Part shown: positions 1-10,218 of the stretch, piece by piece | Layout of the letters: every line of letters begins with the position of its first letter | Numbering within the stretch: the stretch's first letter is position 1 | Origin: Flectonema sp. DT1601 | Lineage: Eukaryota; Euglenozoa; Diplonemea; Diplonemida; Diplonemidae | NCBI GenBank assembly: GCA_964019425.1 | Contig: OZ025783.1 | Coordinates: 930,001 to 994,000 of the forward strand | Length of the DNA stretch: 64,000 nucleotides | Reading direction: 5' to 3' | Program-made: the position numbers and the translations under genes | The notes under the pieces: model-generated | What the model was told of the DNA's origin: nothing | The model's input: only the letters and a program-made list of their open reading frames with translations | Databases searched by the model: none

Positions 1-2323
1 AAAACTTGTTGTTTATATGAAAAAAAGGAATTTTTTTCCTCTGCCGTGGGTTGGTATACATTGTTGCCTTTCCACTCTCAAAAGAAAAAAAAAAAAAAAA
101 GGTAGAGAGATGACACAAATTGTTAGTTAGTTAAATTGCACATCTCCTTAGTAGTAAGGGTAGAAAAACATCAATCAGACCGTGTCTCTCTGAACTCCTG
201 TCGAAGGGACTCAGCTCACAGTCGATTGTCCCAATTGCGTAGTCAGCAACAGCCATGCCCGGATCTCAGCCCTGATGTTGAGCGAGTTAATGACAATTCT
301 GTTGAGATTGTAGAATTGAATTTTTTTTCATTTCTTTCTGTTTTTTTCTTAGAAAAAGATTCTCAGTGCTCCCTTTCCAAGACAGAGGTGGTTAGAAAAT
401 AATTTCCCCCCTGCTTGGACACACCATCACACGTACCTGACGGGTGACTTTGCACATCGGTGAATTGCTAGAAGGTTATCAAAGCACGAGGTAACTCATT
501 TATTTATATTTTCTGATTAGTAACATTTCCATAGCAAGCCCTTCTTGCTGTAAACAGGAGATTTTCTCCAGGGAAAGAAAAAAAAAAAAAAAAAAAAAAG
601 GCAAACAAATAAATTGCAATAGAGCATAGTAAAAAAAAGACAAAAATAAATAACAACTTTTGTAATTGCTTGTTCTGACTAGGCAACCGTGTCGGTAACA
701 ACCTGATTACATGCACCACGAAAACAGACCAAAGATAGTTTGAAAATTACACAAATAATGGTTGCATTATAGTCGTTTCGTATAAAATAAATAACTAGAT
801 AGGTTGAGGGTGTATTTCAAACTCACTGTCTAAGTGGTCCAAATCGAACCATTCTGTAAAAATAACTTGAGGAATTCACTGGAGCCCATTTAAATCCTAT
901 TGGTTTACGCCTCCAACGTGATATATAGCACCAACGCTTTCGTGAGCAGAAGGTTGCTAAGTTAAACTAGCACTACAACAGACTTTCAGGATAGGTTAAA
1001 AGACCCTTCATAATATTCCTCAAGTTATTAAAATCAAATGTTTATTGGTCCGATCACGCAACAATTGCAAGACTACGGTAAAATGCCGCCATCGTCAGAA
1101 TGTGGGGGAGATAATGAAAAAAAAAAAAGACAATTTAAATGTGTGGAACCAATTCAGCAAGGTTTTAGAGCATAATTATAGTCGGTACTATAAAACTAAT
1201 AAAAAACAAATTATGTATTGTTTAATTGCTCAACTATCAAACAGAAAGGGTCAAGACTGTGAGTTTCGACCATTTCTGTCTGTGCGAACTATAAATTGCA
1301 CTGTCCAGTTCCAATTAAGAATAAAAAATAAATCGAATCGATAAACGAATCAGCATCCCAAAGAAATGATAGGGAAAACTAACGCCAGTCAGGAAATACC
1401 TGAAGAGTTGCTGGGGGTAGCTAAAGAGAGAACGAATTAATGGAAAAAAAACTTGAGTTCAACTAGACTCAACTGAGACAAGCAACTGATATCATATTAT
1501 TATTTTCCTCCCACATATTTATTTGTGATAGCAAAACACATCAATCAGAACAAAAAAAAAAAAAAAAAAAGAAGGAAATTTTTAAGGAAAGATACAAACC
1601 AGAGATTTGCATGTTTTTTTTCCTTCTTTTTCCCCTCTTCCTTTTTTTTTTTTTTTTTTTTTTTAATTTCTTGATACTCTGGATTGATGTTCGCTTAACA
1701 ACTGTCTAAAAGGAGAGCAAGAAATATAACCATGTCCTACAAGATAAAAAATGTTAAAAATGTTGGTTACCAGTGTGACTGAGTTGATTGAGTAACCTGA
1801 AGTAGTATTCCTTCTAATGAAAGGAGCTGGTACAAATATAAAGAAGGATATAGCGCATATATTTTGGCAATATGCTTAATTGCATGACGAGAACCAAAGA
1901 AACTCCATGGAAACATCCCACCTGAATGCAATCGCATGTGACTGCTTGTCCACTTTTCTTTGTTTTATTTTCTTCTCTAGATTGTATTTGTTAAGAAGTA
2001 GTTTGCAATATTGAAATCCTGATGGTAACAACCCCACAATTCGAAAGAAAAAATAATCATTCGTATATAACGAGCAAATAGCAATTCTAACTACAAGCAG
2101 GGGGTAGGAAAAAGAATAATTTAAATTCTGACTTTCATTGGACATCAGTAAGTGAGTATTTAAGACTCGTGTAGAAGAGTGAATGAATTACTTTTTGATT
2201 GACAGAATGTAACATGAGGTTTTGATAAAATTAATTTGCTGAAGACAACTAATGCGGTTGAAATTTATTCCCAAAACTAACCTTAGAAAGTTCAGAAATT
2301 TTGGAATAAAATGCTAAACGTAC
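1..2323. other. gene-poor AT-rich region
   Basis: This stretch lies downstream of the first CAP gene. It holds long A and T homopolymers (for example near 575-600, 1550-1570 and 1640-1664) and no open frame with recognisable protein character. The only structured part is a less AT-rich patch at about 180-300, described separately as a small ORF with a leader-like sequence that recurs near 5983-6030. No tRNA-like or transposon signature was seen. Confidence 0.6.
131..256 (-). CDS. possible 41-residue small ORF behind a repeated leader
   Basis: An ATG at 256 opens a 41-codon frame ending in TAA at 131-133. The product would begin MAVADYAIGTIDCELSP and end in a short leucine-rich stretch. I do not recognise it. 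The ATG lies 15 bases after an ACATCAG acceptor-like sequence, and the 14 bases around that junction recur exactly at the leader of the EBP1 gene (about 60814-60827). A related copy lies at 5983-6030. It may be the 5' exon of a gene leaving the window to the left, a remnant, or chance. Coding status is weakly supported. Confidence 0.22.
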   Translation of the reverse strand: MAVADYAIGTIDCELSPFDRSSERHGLIDVFLPLLLRRCAI

Positions 2324-4648
2324 CTACGGACTGTTGATAGGAAGACACACACGTGGCTTAGATGGACCCTGGAAGGAACCAGTTCCAGCCTGGCACCAGT
2401 CGTCAGCGAGAGGGAGGTTGTCAGTGAAGACTCCCATGTATGGTGCGTCGCGATCGAGAACGACATCCACTGCCTTACCCGCAGCAACGTCTTTTTTGAA
2501 GATCAAAGTCCTTTGAGATTCCTGAATGCCATTCGGGTAAAAGTCCGGACCGCAGCTTCTCGCCTCCCAACCCAACGAAGGAAGAGTCTGTGGAAGCCCT
2601 CCATTCAAATTCGAGCTCGCTGGAGGACAGTGGTACACAGCAACGTAGAATCTGCACCCGTCAGTCGCACACAGAGGGCACGACAACTTCAGGACACCAC
2701 CACTTAGAGAACCCCCGACGTTGTGGTAAGTCGTTCCCTCCAAAAACTCCTTCACTGGACGGCTGATGCGGCTGTCGATTCCTCCGATTGGTAGCTGCCC
2801 TCCACCAGACACTGCAACACCAGTCTTAGGTACTCCGTTGTACATGACAACTGGTGCGGATGTGCAAGGCGTTCCCTTACACACGGCAGACTCACAAACG
2901 TCACTAGTAGTCATAACATCCATATCATCACAAGGAGTACCATCACTCTTTGGGGCGGGTGTGCACGTTCCACTGGCTGGATCACAGACTCCGTCGTTGT
3001 GGCAGTCATTCAATGCAGGGCAACTAACGCCAGCACACAGGTTCACTCCAGCACAGGCACCGTTTGTGCACGAATCGGTAGTAGTACTCGAGTCACCGTC
3101 ATCACAAGGAGAACCGTTAGACTTCGGGTTCAAAATGCAAGATCCAGAAGCAGGGTCACAGACTCCGTCGTTGTGGCAGTTGGTGTGTGCAGGACAACTA
3201 ACGCCAGCACACAGGTTCACTCCAGCACAGGCACCGTTTGTGCACGAATCGGTAGTAGTACTCGAGTCACCGTCATCACAAGGAGAACCGTTAGACTTCG
3301 GGTTCAAAATGCAAGATCCGGAAGCAGGGTCACAGACTCCGTCGTTGTGGCAGTCATTCGATGCAAGACAACTAACGCCAGCACACAGATTCACTCCAGC
3401 ACAAGCACCGTTTGTGCATGAATCAGAAGTGGTACTCGAGTCACCGTCATCACAAGGAGAACCGTTAGACTTCGGGTTCAAAATGCAAGATCCGGAAGCA
3501 GGGTCACAGACTCCGTCGTTGTGGCAGTCATTTGATGCAAGACAACTAACGCCAGCACATAGGTTCACTCCAGCACAAGCACCGTTTGTGCATGAATCAG
3601 AAGTGGTACTCGAGTCACCGTCATCACAAGGGGTACCATTTCCGAAGTCTGATCCATCAATGCAGGCTCCACTCGTAGGATCACAAGTGGATGCGGCCTT
3701 GCATGGAAGTGCACCGCTGCAAACAACTCCGTCACAGAGACTAATACCACGGCAAGATGGGCTTCCAAATCGGCAGCGGTCATCGTGAGTGTTTGGGTTT
3801 CCATCATCACAAATCAACAACTCCAGGAGCGTTGCGTCTGAGCACTGACCAGTAGCTGGGTCACAAGTTCCAGGCAAAAAACATGGACCAGGAGACGTGC
3901 AGGTGACACCAGTGCAGAGAGTCGTTCCCTTGCACTCTCCGTTAACACATCTTCCGCTACCAGCAACAATGTGTGGGGAATTATCAGTACATGAGGTTGT
4001 GCTAGCCTTGTTGTTTTCAACGCAAGCACCCGTTGCAGGAGTGCACACAGAAGCAGTGCACTCAGTGGCGAGGTGCGAGCAATCAACTGCGTTTTTGGCA
4101 CAAAGGTCACACACATCTCCATCGTTACCAACCTTAGCAACGAACATGTTGTCGACGTTGGTCGTGGCATCGAACTTACAGAAAGTAATAAAGTCATTGT
4201 AGAACTTGTTAATGTAATGGCATGAGTGACATCCAACCTTCGTGACATCCTTCCACACTATAGACGTCCAACGAAACCAATCTTCCTTAGCAGCTGTCTG
4301 GGGAACGGTCTCCAAATCCCAGTACGCTTTAGAGCTAATCGGGAACTCGAGCCACTTGGCTGGTGTGATTAGATCTCCTCTGAGGTAAGCAGATTGGATC
4401 AACAGACCGTCCTTGTCCTGACTCGCCCAGTCGGGGTTTCCTTGACAACTGACGACGTTGTCCTGTTTAGCAGCTTCGACAGCCAAGTTGGCATCCCACT
4501 CGATTGGACAGGAACCGACAACTTCTCTCGCCTTGTTTAACTCAGCCACCATGTTTGTGATTTCAACATTGGTGTGTGTGTGATCACTTCTTTGCGCATT
4601 CGCTGTTGCGAGAACTGCCAATGCAGCGATCGATCTAAATGTTTTCAT
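2324..4648 (-). CDS. secreted CAP-domain protein with cysteine-rich tandem repeats (copy 1)
   Basis: The predicted 774-residue protein starts at the ATG at 4648, which gives a clean signal peptide (MKTFRSIAALAVLATANA). Upstream in-frame codons lack an ATG-led context. Residues about 25-185 form a CAP/SCP domain (CRISP, antigen 5 and PR-1 superfamily): the helix with EWDANLAVEAAKQ and the later WTSIVWKDVTKVGC segment are typical. Next come diverged cysteine modules and four near-identical 58-residue units with CDDGDSSTT and CHNDGVCD motifs, resembling Dictyostelium-type cysteine repeats. A C-terminal cysteine-containing module of about 170 residues is unrecognised. No introns. A T-rich tract ends in CAG 34 bases before the start. 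It is the tandem paralog of the gene at 6737-8872. The role is likely extracellular and unknown. Confidence 0.9.
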   Translation of the reverse strand: MKTFRSIAALAVLATANAQRSDHTHTNVEITNMVAELNKAREVVGSCPIEWDANLAVEAAKQDNVVSCQGNPDWASQDKDGLLIQSAYLRGDLITPAKWLEFPISSKAYWDLETVPQTAAKEDWFRWTSIVWKDVTKVGCHSCHYINKFYNDFITFCKFDATTNVDNMFVAKVGNDGDVCDLCAKNAVDCSHLATECTASVCTPATGACVENNKASTTSCTDNSPHIVAGSGRCVNGECKGTTLCTGVTCTSPGPCFLPGTCDPATGQCSDATLLELLICDDGNPNTHDDRCRFGSPSCRGISLCDGVVCSGALPCKAASTCDPTSGACIDGSDFGNGTPCDDGDSSTTSDSCTNGACAGVNLCAGVSCLASNDCHNDGVCDPASGSCILNPKSNGSPCDDGDSSTTSDSCTNGACAGVNLCAGVSCLASNDCHNDGVCDPASGSCILNPKSNGSPCDDGDSSTTTDSCTNGACAGVNLCAGVSCPAHTNCHNDGVCDPASGSCILNPKSNGSPCDDGDSSTTTDSCTNGACAGVNLCAGVSCPALNDCHNDGVCDPASGTCTPAPKSDGTPCDDMDVMTTSDVCESAVCKGTPCTSAPVVMYNGVPKTGVAVSGGGQLPIGGIDSRISRPVKEFLEGTTYHNVGGSLSGGVLKLSCPLCATDGCRFYVAVYHCPPASSNLNGGLPQTLPSLGWEARSCGPDFYPNGIQESQRTLIFKKDVAAGKAVDVVLDRDAPYMGVFTDNLPLADDWCQAGTGSFQGPSKPRVCLPINSP
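2955..3645 (-). repeat. 174-bp tandem coding repeat, four units
   Basis: The same phrase (ccgtcgttgtggcag) recurs at 2991, 3165, 3339 and 3513, an exact 174-base period, which is 58 codons. Units differ at only a few bases. The repeat also keeps the opposite strand open, giving a long antisense frame that is not a gene. Confidence 0.92.
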
Positions 4649-6736
4649 TGTTTTGTTTATTTTTGTTGCGAGACGGACTAACCTGATAAAAGCAAATATA
4701 ACACTCACCGATGACTACCGAATTACCACCGCACACAATATAATGTTCTTGCGAGATAATAGTATTACCTGAGAGAGTAAGAAATTGTAATAAAACTTCT
4801 CACTAAAAGAACATGAGAGGATAGGGAGTTCATCACGTATGTTATACGCTGTCTCTCTTGTAGGACAAGGAGAACAACAAAAACACATAGTGGGATGCCA
4901 ACCTTGACAAGAGCAGGTGACTTAATATAAGTCTCCTCATCTTCGATAATTTATTTCCGGTTAACGCTGCTCAGTAGATTTCGAAACTCGGGACACTTTT
5001 AGAAGTTTACTGAGCGCTGTGAGGGTATGGAAGAACAAACATTGAAATCTGGACGGTTACAATGCTCATTCCTGGGTAGGCAGAAATGGTAGTCACCCAA
5101 AGTATTCTTGAAACCTTCAAGTTGTTGCTACTCTGACTTTGACCAGGCAGCATATGTTGGTTTCAAAGTAGCAGTTACTTTAAGCTCTACCTTAGTGGGT
5201 ATAAAGAATGACACCAATATTTAGTTAGAAGCAATGTGGACCTGGGACAAAGACACCTCGCCGCAGACCTTCACAATACTTTCTTCAAGTAAATTCTTTA
5301 ACAAGAGATGATGAAGCCACTAGATTCTTATGTTCTCTAAGATCACGATGAGATAAGACGCTGAACTGGTGTACCATGAAACAGACTTTCCGTCAGAGAC
5401 AAAACGGCACCTCCAAATGTGAACTAACCAATGTAAGAATCTGAAAGCTTTCGCAACTCTCTGAAATAATAGGTGGTAAGAGAGGAAAAGTGAAATGGCT
5501 TCACTACTAAAGGAATGCCTCTGGCAATATTCATATTGCACAGCGGAGGAGAGGGAAACAGATAATGCTTAAAGATCAGGTCATAGTCTTTAGACTACTC
5601 TGAAGAAGTTGTTCAAAGAGATGCGACCACACGAATAATATTATTATAAGACGCGAATGATATCATAAAATATTATGAGTGCAGTTTAACACTTCTTTTG
5701 GAAAGTTAATTAAATATTGGCCAACTGTGTATCTTCTGTTTGCTGGCCAAGAAATTAGAGAGAGGATCTAAAATATGTATAAAAATATAAGAGTCACCGT
5801 CACCGACGGGACATGAGGGGAAGGCAATCACATCTCGTACGATCACGTTCCGACAGATTACAGTTAAGTCATGTGAAGACAGAACTGTTTGTCTTGTGAA
5901 TCGAACGCAAAGAGAGTAATTGACTAGATTACGTAAATTAACAATGTCAAATAATAAGTTAAAAGTAGTACACGGCCAATAGTCATGTTTGGATCTCAGC
6001 CCTGATTGAGCGAGGAATGACAGACTGTATAATCACTTTTTTTTATTTCCTTTTTTCCACGTTCAGAAGCAATATCACTAAATTGCAACTCATCAGTGAA
6101 TAAATATTTCCTGGACGACTTTGTATCGCCCAAAGGAATCCGACTCGGATATGTTGATAATGTAGAGTTTTTGGTTCTCATTTTTTTATTAATTTAATTA
6201 CTCAAAGCAAATCCACTGTATTGCTACAAAAGGAAGAATGAAGAAGGGAGAGGAACAGATCGAATTGATTTTAGAAATATAATGGATTCCAACCAGTAAT
6301 TAAGAATAAGGCAAAGCTACTCGTTGAACAGAGAGACTGATAAACAGCGTTGCCTTCTTCTATTCTGTTGCACGTAAAGACCTTCTTTACGTCAAACAAC
6401 AGAGTGAAAACAATTCCAAACTTGTCAAAACTATAACTGTGAAGCTTTACTGCTAACGTTCCTTTTTTAGAGGGTTGATTGGGGGGGGGGAAAAACAAAA
6501 GTAAGATTAAATTAAAGAGAGGGGTTACGTTTATCAAGTATAACTCAGAATAACAGTCTGTCAACCTTCAAGAGATAGTATAAACAATTATAAGATCCAT
6601 CTTAGTTTAATAGTTGCAAAAAACGTGGAAAATCCACCGACTAACCCGGCGATTGAGAACCAGAAAAAGCAAATCCAAGAATTTAAAGATACGTTGCCGA
6701 TAATTAGGGTAATGCGAAATAAGACAAATTCTACAC
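4649..6736. other. spacer between the CAP paralogs
   Basis: This is the leader of copy 1 plus the downstream flank of copy 2. A T-rich tract and CAG at 4683-4705 precede the copy 1 start. At about 5983-6030 is a diverged copy of the element at 254-300. I see no protein-like frame on either strand. Confidence 0.55.
5983..6030 (-). repeat. diverged copy of the element at 254-300
   Basis: On the minus strand it shares ATCAGGGCTGAGATCC exactly with the element at 254-300, preceded in both by CTCGCTCAA. In both, an ATG follows a few bases later. Each copy lies downstream of one CAP paralog, so they may have been duplicated together and then eroded. Confidence 0.6.
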
Positions 6737-8872
6737 CTACGGACTGTTGATAGGAAGACACATACGTGGCTTAGATGGACCCTGGAAGGAACCAGTTCCA
6801 GCCTGGCACCAGTCGTCAGCGAGAGGGAGGTTGTCAGTGAAGACTCCCATGTATGGTGCGTCGCGATCGAGAACGACATCCACTGCCTTACCCGCAGCAA
6901 CGTCTTTTTTGAAGATCAAAGTCCTTTGAGATTCCTGAATGCCATTCGGGTAAAAGTCCGGACCGCAGCTTCTCGCCTCCCAACCCAACGAAGGAAGAGT
7001 CTGTGGAAGCCCTCCATTCAAATTCGAGCTCGCTGGAGGACAGTGGTACACAGCAACGTAGAATCTGCACCCGTCAGTCGCACACAGAGGGCACGACAAC
7101 TTCAGGACACCACCACTTAGAGAACCCCCGACGTTGTGGTAAGTCGTTCCCTCCAAAAACTCCTTCACTGGACGGCTGATGCGGCTGTCGATTCCTCCGA
7201 TTGGTAGCTGCCCTCCACCAGACACTGCAACACCAGTCTTAGGTACTCCGTTGTACATGACAACTGGTGCGGATGTGCAAGGCGTTCCCTTACACACGGC
7301 AGACTCACAAACGTCACTAGTAGTCATAACATCCATATCATCACAAGGAGTACCATCACTCTTTGGGGCGGGTGTGCACGTTCCACTGGCTGGATCACAG
7401 ACTCCGTCGTTGTGGCAGTCATTCAATGCAGGGCAACTAACGCCAGCACACAGGTTCACTCCAGCACAGGCACCGTTTGTGCACGAATCGGTAGTAGTAC
7501 TCGAGTCACCGTCATCACAAGGAGAACCGTTAGACTTCGGGTTCGAAATGCAAGATCCGGAAGCAGGGTCACAGACTCCGTCGTTGTGGCAGTCATTCGA
7601 TGCAAGACAACTAACGCCAGCACACAGATTCACTCCAGCACAAGCACCGTTTGTGCATGAATCAGAAGTGGTACTCGAGTCACCGTCATCACAAGGAGAA
7701 CCGTTAGACTTTGGGTTCAAAATGCAAGATCCGGAAGCAGGGTCACAGGCTCCGTCGTTGTGGCAGTTGGTGTGTGCAGGACAACTAACGCCAGCACACA
7801 GGTTCACTCCAGCACAGGCACCGTTTGTGCACGAATCGGTAGTAGTACTCGAGTCACCGTCGTCACAAGGAGAACCGTTAGACTTCGGGTTCAAAATGCA
7901 AGATCCAGAAGCAGGGTCACAGACTCCGTCGTTGTGGCAGTTGGTGTGTGCAGGACAACTAACGCCAGCACACAGGTTCACTCCAGCACAGGCACCGTTT
8001 GTGCACGAATCGGTAGTAGTACTCGAGTCACCGTCGTCACAAGGAGAACCGTTAGACTTCGGGTTCAAAATGCAAGATCCGGAAGCAGGGTCACAGGCTC
8101 CGTCGTTGTGGCAGTTGGTGTGCGCAGGACAACTAACGCCTGCACACAGATTCACTCCAGCACAAGCACCGTTTGTGCATGAATCAGAAGTGGTACTTGA
8201 ATCACCATCATTGCAAGGAGAACCGTTGGGCTTTGGGTTTGACATGCAAGATCCGGAAGGAGGGTCACAGGCACCATCGTTAATGTAGCAGTCATTTTGA
8301 ATACAGTTTATGTTATTTCTGACACAAAGGTCACACATATCTCCGTCGTTACCAACCTTAGCAACGAACATGTTGTCGACGTTAGTTGTGGCATCGAACT
8401 TACAGAAAGTAATAAAGTCAGTGTAGGCAAAGTTATCGTACTCGCACGAGTGACATCCAACCTTCGTGACATCCTTCCACACTATAGACGTCCAACCAAA
8501 CCACCGTTTCTTTGCGGTCGTTTGGGGAACGGTCTCCAAATCCCAGTACGCTTTAGTATTAATATGGACTTCCAACCACTTGGCTGGTGTGATTGGATCT
8601 CCAGAGGTGTAACCAGTATGGAATAACATACCGTCCTTGTCGTAAGTTGTCCAATCGGGGTTTCCTTGACATGTGACAATATTGTTTTGTTGGGCAGCTT
8701 CGAGAGCCAGGTTAGCATCCCACTCGACAGGACAGGAACCGACAACTGCTCTCGCTTCGTTGAGCTTAGCCACCATGTCTGCGATTTCAGTATTAGTGTG
8801 TGGGTAATCTGTCTTTTGCGAGTTTACTGTTGCCAGAGCTGCCAATACAGGCAATAATTGGATTGTTTTCAT
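6737..8872 (-). CDS. secreted CAP-domain protein with cysteine-rich tandem repeats (copy 2)
   Basis: This 711-residue paralog has a signal peptide (MKTIQLLPVLAALATVNS), a CAP domain over about residues 25-185 with the WTSIVWKDVTKVGCHSC segment, one degenerate repeat (CDPPSGSCMSNPKPN), five well-conserved 58-residue cysteine units, and the same C-terminal module as copy 1. It lacks the diverged cysteine modules that copy 1 has between the CAP domain and the repeats. The last 800 or so bases are nearly identical to copy 1; I found one substitution in the C-terminal part, changing a valine to methionine. The CAP domains are clearly more diverged. A T-rich tract and ACAG precede the start by 13 bases. 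Probably extracellular; substrate unknown. Confidence 0.9.
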   Translation of the reverse strand: MKTIQLLPVLAALATVNSQKTDYPHTNTEIADMVAKLNEARAVVGSCPVEWDANLALEAAQQNNIVTCQGNPDWTTYDKDGMLFHTGYTSGDPITPAKWLEVHINTKAYWDLETVPQTTAKKRWFGWTSIVWKDVTKVGCHSCEYDNFAYTDFITFCKFDATTNVDNMFVAKVGNDGDMCDLCVRNNINCIQNDCYINDGACDPPSGSCMSNPKPNGSPCNDGDSSTTSDSCTNGACAGVNLCAGVSCPAHTNCHNDGACDPASGSCILNPKSNGSPCDDGDSSTTTDSCTNGACAGVNLCAGVSCPAHTNCHNDGVCDPASGSCILNPKSNGSPCDDGDSSTTTDSCTNGACAGVNLCAGVSCPAHTNCHNDGACDPASGSCILNPKSNGSPCDDGDSSTTSDSCTNGACAGVNLCAGVSCLASNDCHNDGVCDPASGSCISNPKSNGSPCDDGDSSTTTDSCTNGACAGVNLCAGVSCPALNDCHNDGVCDPASGTCTPAPKSDGTPCDDMDVMTTSDVCESAVCKGTPCTSAPVVMYNGVPKTGVAVSGGGQLPIGGIDSRISRPVKEFLEGTTYHNVGGSLSGGVLKLSCPLCATDGCRFYVAVYHCPPASSNLNGGLPQTLPSLGWEARSCGPDFYPNGIQESQRTLIFKKDVAAGKAVDVVLDRDAPYMGVFTDNLPLADDWCQAGTGSFQGPSKPRMCLPINSP
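7365..8300 (-). repeat. 174-bp tandem coding repeat, five units plus one degenerate
   Basis: The marker phrase occurs at 7404, 7578, 7752, 7926 and 8100 with the exact 174-base period, and in degraded form near 8274. Unit number differs from copy 1 (four), which indicates unequal exchange or slippage since duplication. Confidence 0.92.
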
Positions 8873-8885
8873 TTTAGTGTGGTAG

Positions 8886-8925
8886 CTGTGTAATGTGGAA
8901 TAATATAAAGAAACCAGAATGAAAT
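8886..8925 (-). promoter_or_regulatory. T-rich tract plus AG before CAP copy 2
   Basis: On the minus strand a tract of mixed T and C runs into TTACACAG, and the first ATG after it is the CAP start 13 bases on. No upstream exon is visible. It has the form of a trans-splice acceptor or a 5'-UTR intron acceptor. Confidence 0.55.
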
Positions 8926-9062
8926 TAAAACCAACCCCGCTTGGGACATTAACAAAGCAAGCTGCAAACTTTCAAAATACGGACCGGAATTTGCGTAAAA
9001 CAGAAATTACTGCCTTAGTTCTTCCCGCCTTGAAATAAATTCAGTTCTGCGATTTCAAGAAA

Positions 9063-9671
9063 CTAACCCTCAGGGTCATCTTTATCCTTCTTAAGACCTT
9101 GCTTTTCTATTTCAGCAGTTATATCGATAGCCGACTGACGAGTTGGAATCACTATCGCTACCCATCCATCGCCAGTTGGGCTTCGACGAATCAGGTCGGG
9201 GTCTTTCTGTTTGAGTAACTTATAAATATTTTCTAAGGCAAAGAAGATTAAACAAATGTGAAAACAACATACCAATAATTGTTCGTTCAGTTCACAGACC
9301 GTGCCAGCTACGTTGCTGTGGACTCTCCAGGAGTCACCGTTTTCATTCTTTATAACAGCAATTAGTTTTGAGTCTGATACCATGAGTCCTCCTTTTCTCT
9401 TCTTCTTTCCCTTTGTAATTGCTTGCTCTACTCTTGATGTAGATTTTTGATTCCCGGCATCAAAGTCTACCTCAACAATCTTTCCTCTCGACACTGCCGG
9501 ATGGCTTTCAGCAATACCGCTGACAGCCACACCGTTTAGGTGTACCGCAAGATATTGATCACCACCTCCGTCTCTCGCTTCCTTTTTTAAATTACAATAG
9601 TACCTTTCAGTGTAGTACTCAAATGGTGGTTTTCGAGAGCTGAAATCTTCATCACATTTATGGCGCTTCAT
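9063..9671 (-). CDS. ABITRAM: Abitram / FAM206A (Simiate) homolog
   Basis: Two exons (9671-9273 and 9206-9063) encode about 180 residues, matching the length I recall for animal Abitram, an actin-binding, nuclear-speckle protein. Family hallmarks are YYTERYYCN near the N-terminus, AESHPAVSRGK, and the C-terminal pair ELNEQLL and GDGWVAIVIP. The 66-base intron at 9207-9272 (GTATGT to CAAACAG) is a multiple of three and has no stop, so the unspliced frame stays open. Removing it restores the ELNEQLL-KDPDLIRRSP alignment. The start follows a poly-T tract and AATCAG by seven bases. The lineage-specific tail is rich in K and D. Confidence 0.85.
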   Translation of the reverse strand: MKRHKCDEDFSSRKPPFEYYTERYYCNLKKEARDGGGDQYLAVHLNGVAVSGIAESHPAVSRGKIVEVDFDAGNQKSTSRVEQAITKGKKKRKGGLMVSDSKLIAVIKNENGDSWRVHSNVAGTVCELNEQLLVCCFHICLIFFALENIYKLLKQKDPDLIRRSPTGDGWVAIVIPTRQSAIDITAEIEKQGLKKDKDDPEG

Positions 9672-10218
9672 ATGAATACTGATTAAGAAATGATTTAAAA
9701 AAAAAAAAAAACGTCTGTACTTGCAATTAACCCGCAAACATTCTTGTTTCGAGAATATCTTTTTTTTTTTTTTTTTTTTTTTTTCTTTGATCAAAGAAGA
9801 ATAAACCAAAGGTAATAAAAAAAAGAATTCTGTAATGGAAAAGAAAAAGCATGGGACTTTTGTAGGAAGTCTTTCTTGTTTCATTTTATGTCTTTTTTTT
9901 TTTTTTTTTTTTTTTTTGTAATTTATAATTGGAAGAGTTGTTTTTTTTTTTTTTTTTTTGTTAAAAAAAAACTTTTCAATCCAGTAGTAGTTCTGTTTCA
10001 AAAGAACATAATTAAACATATATTTTGGACTGCAACATTTAAACTAGATAGGCCTCATATAGCAACAGTTCGAATGAGGTACGGAATTAGTTAGGAAAGA
10101 AAATAAGAGATAGTTTTACAAAGTGCGGAAAAGCATACTAAAGACTCTAACGAAACAGATCTAATCACTAGTTACAATTCGTTGAAATTTCCGCTTTGAA
10201 CTAACGGCAAATTTTTAT
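9672..10218. other. homopolymer-rich intergenic spacer
   Basis: Several runs of 15 to 24 T occur on the plus strand (near 9760-9784, 9893-9917 and 9941-9959). Nothing coding is apparent. The T-rich acceptor of Abitram lies at about 9679-9710 on the minus strand. Confidence 0.6.

Noticed and set aside
254-300. GGCTGAGATCC as a TPP riboswitch core
   Set aside because: The second conserved core (CCTGAT with the following GCGAAGGGA-type segment) and helices are absent.
2766-3788. Long plus-strand frames opposite the CAP genes (also 7179-8288)
   Set aside because: The 174-base period repeats one stop-free antisense register; the protein is Ser/Pro/Gln-rich with no family features, and the sense strand has clear domains.
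9063-10019. Full 318-codon frame at the Abitram locus as one protein
   Set aside because: The N-terminal 115 codons are poly-Lys and poly-Phe from homopolymers, and an internal 66-base intron is retained in that frame.
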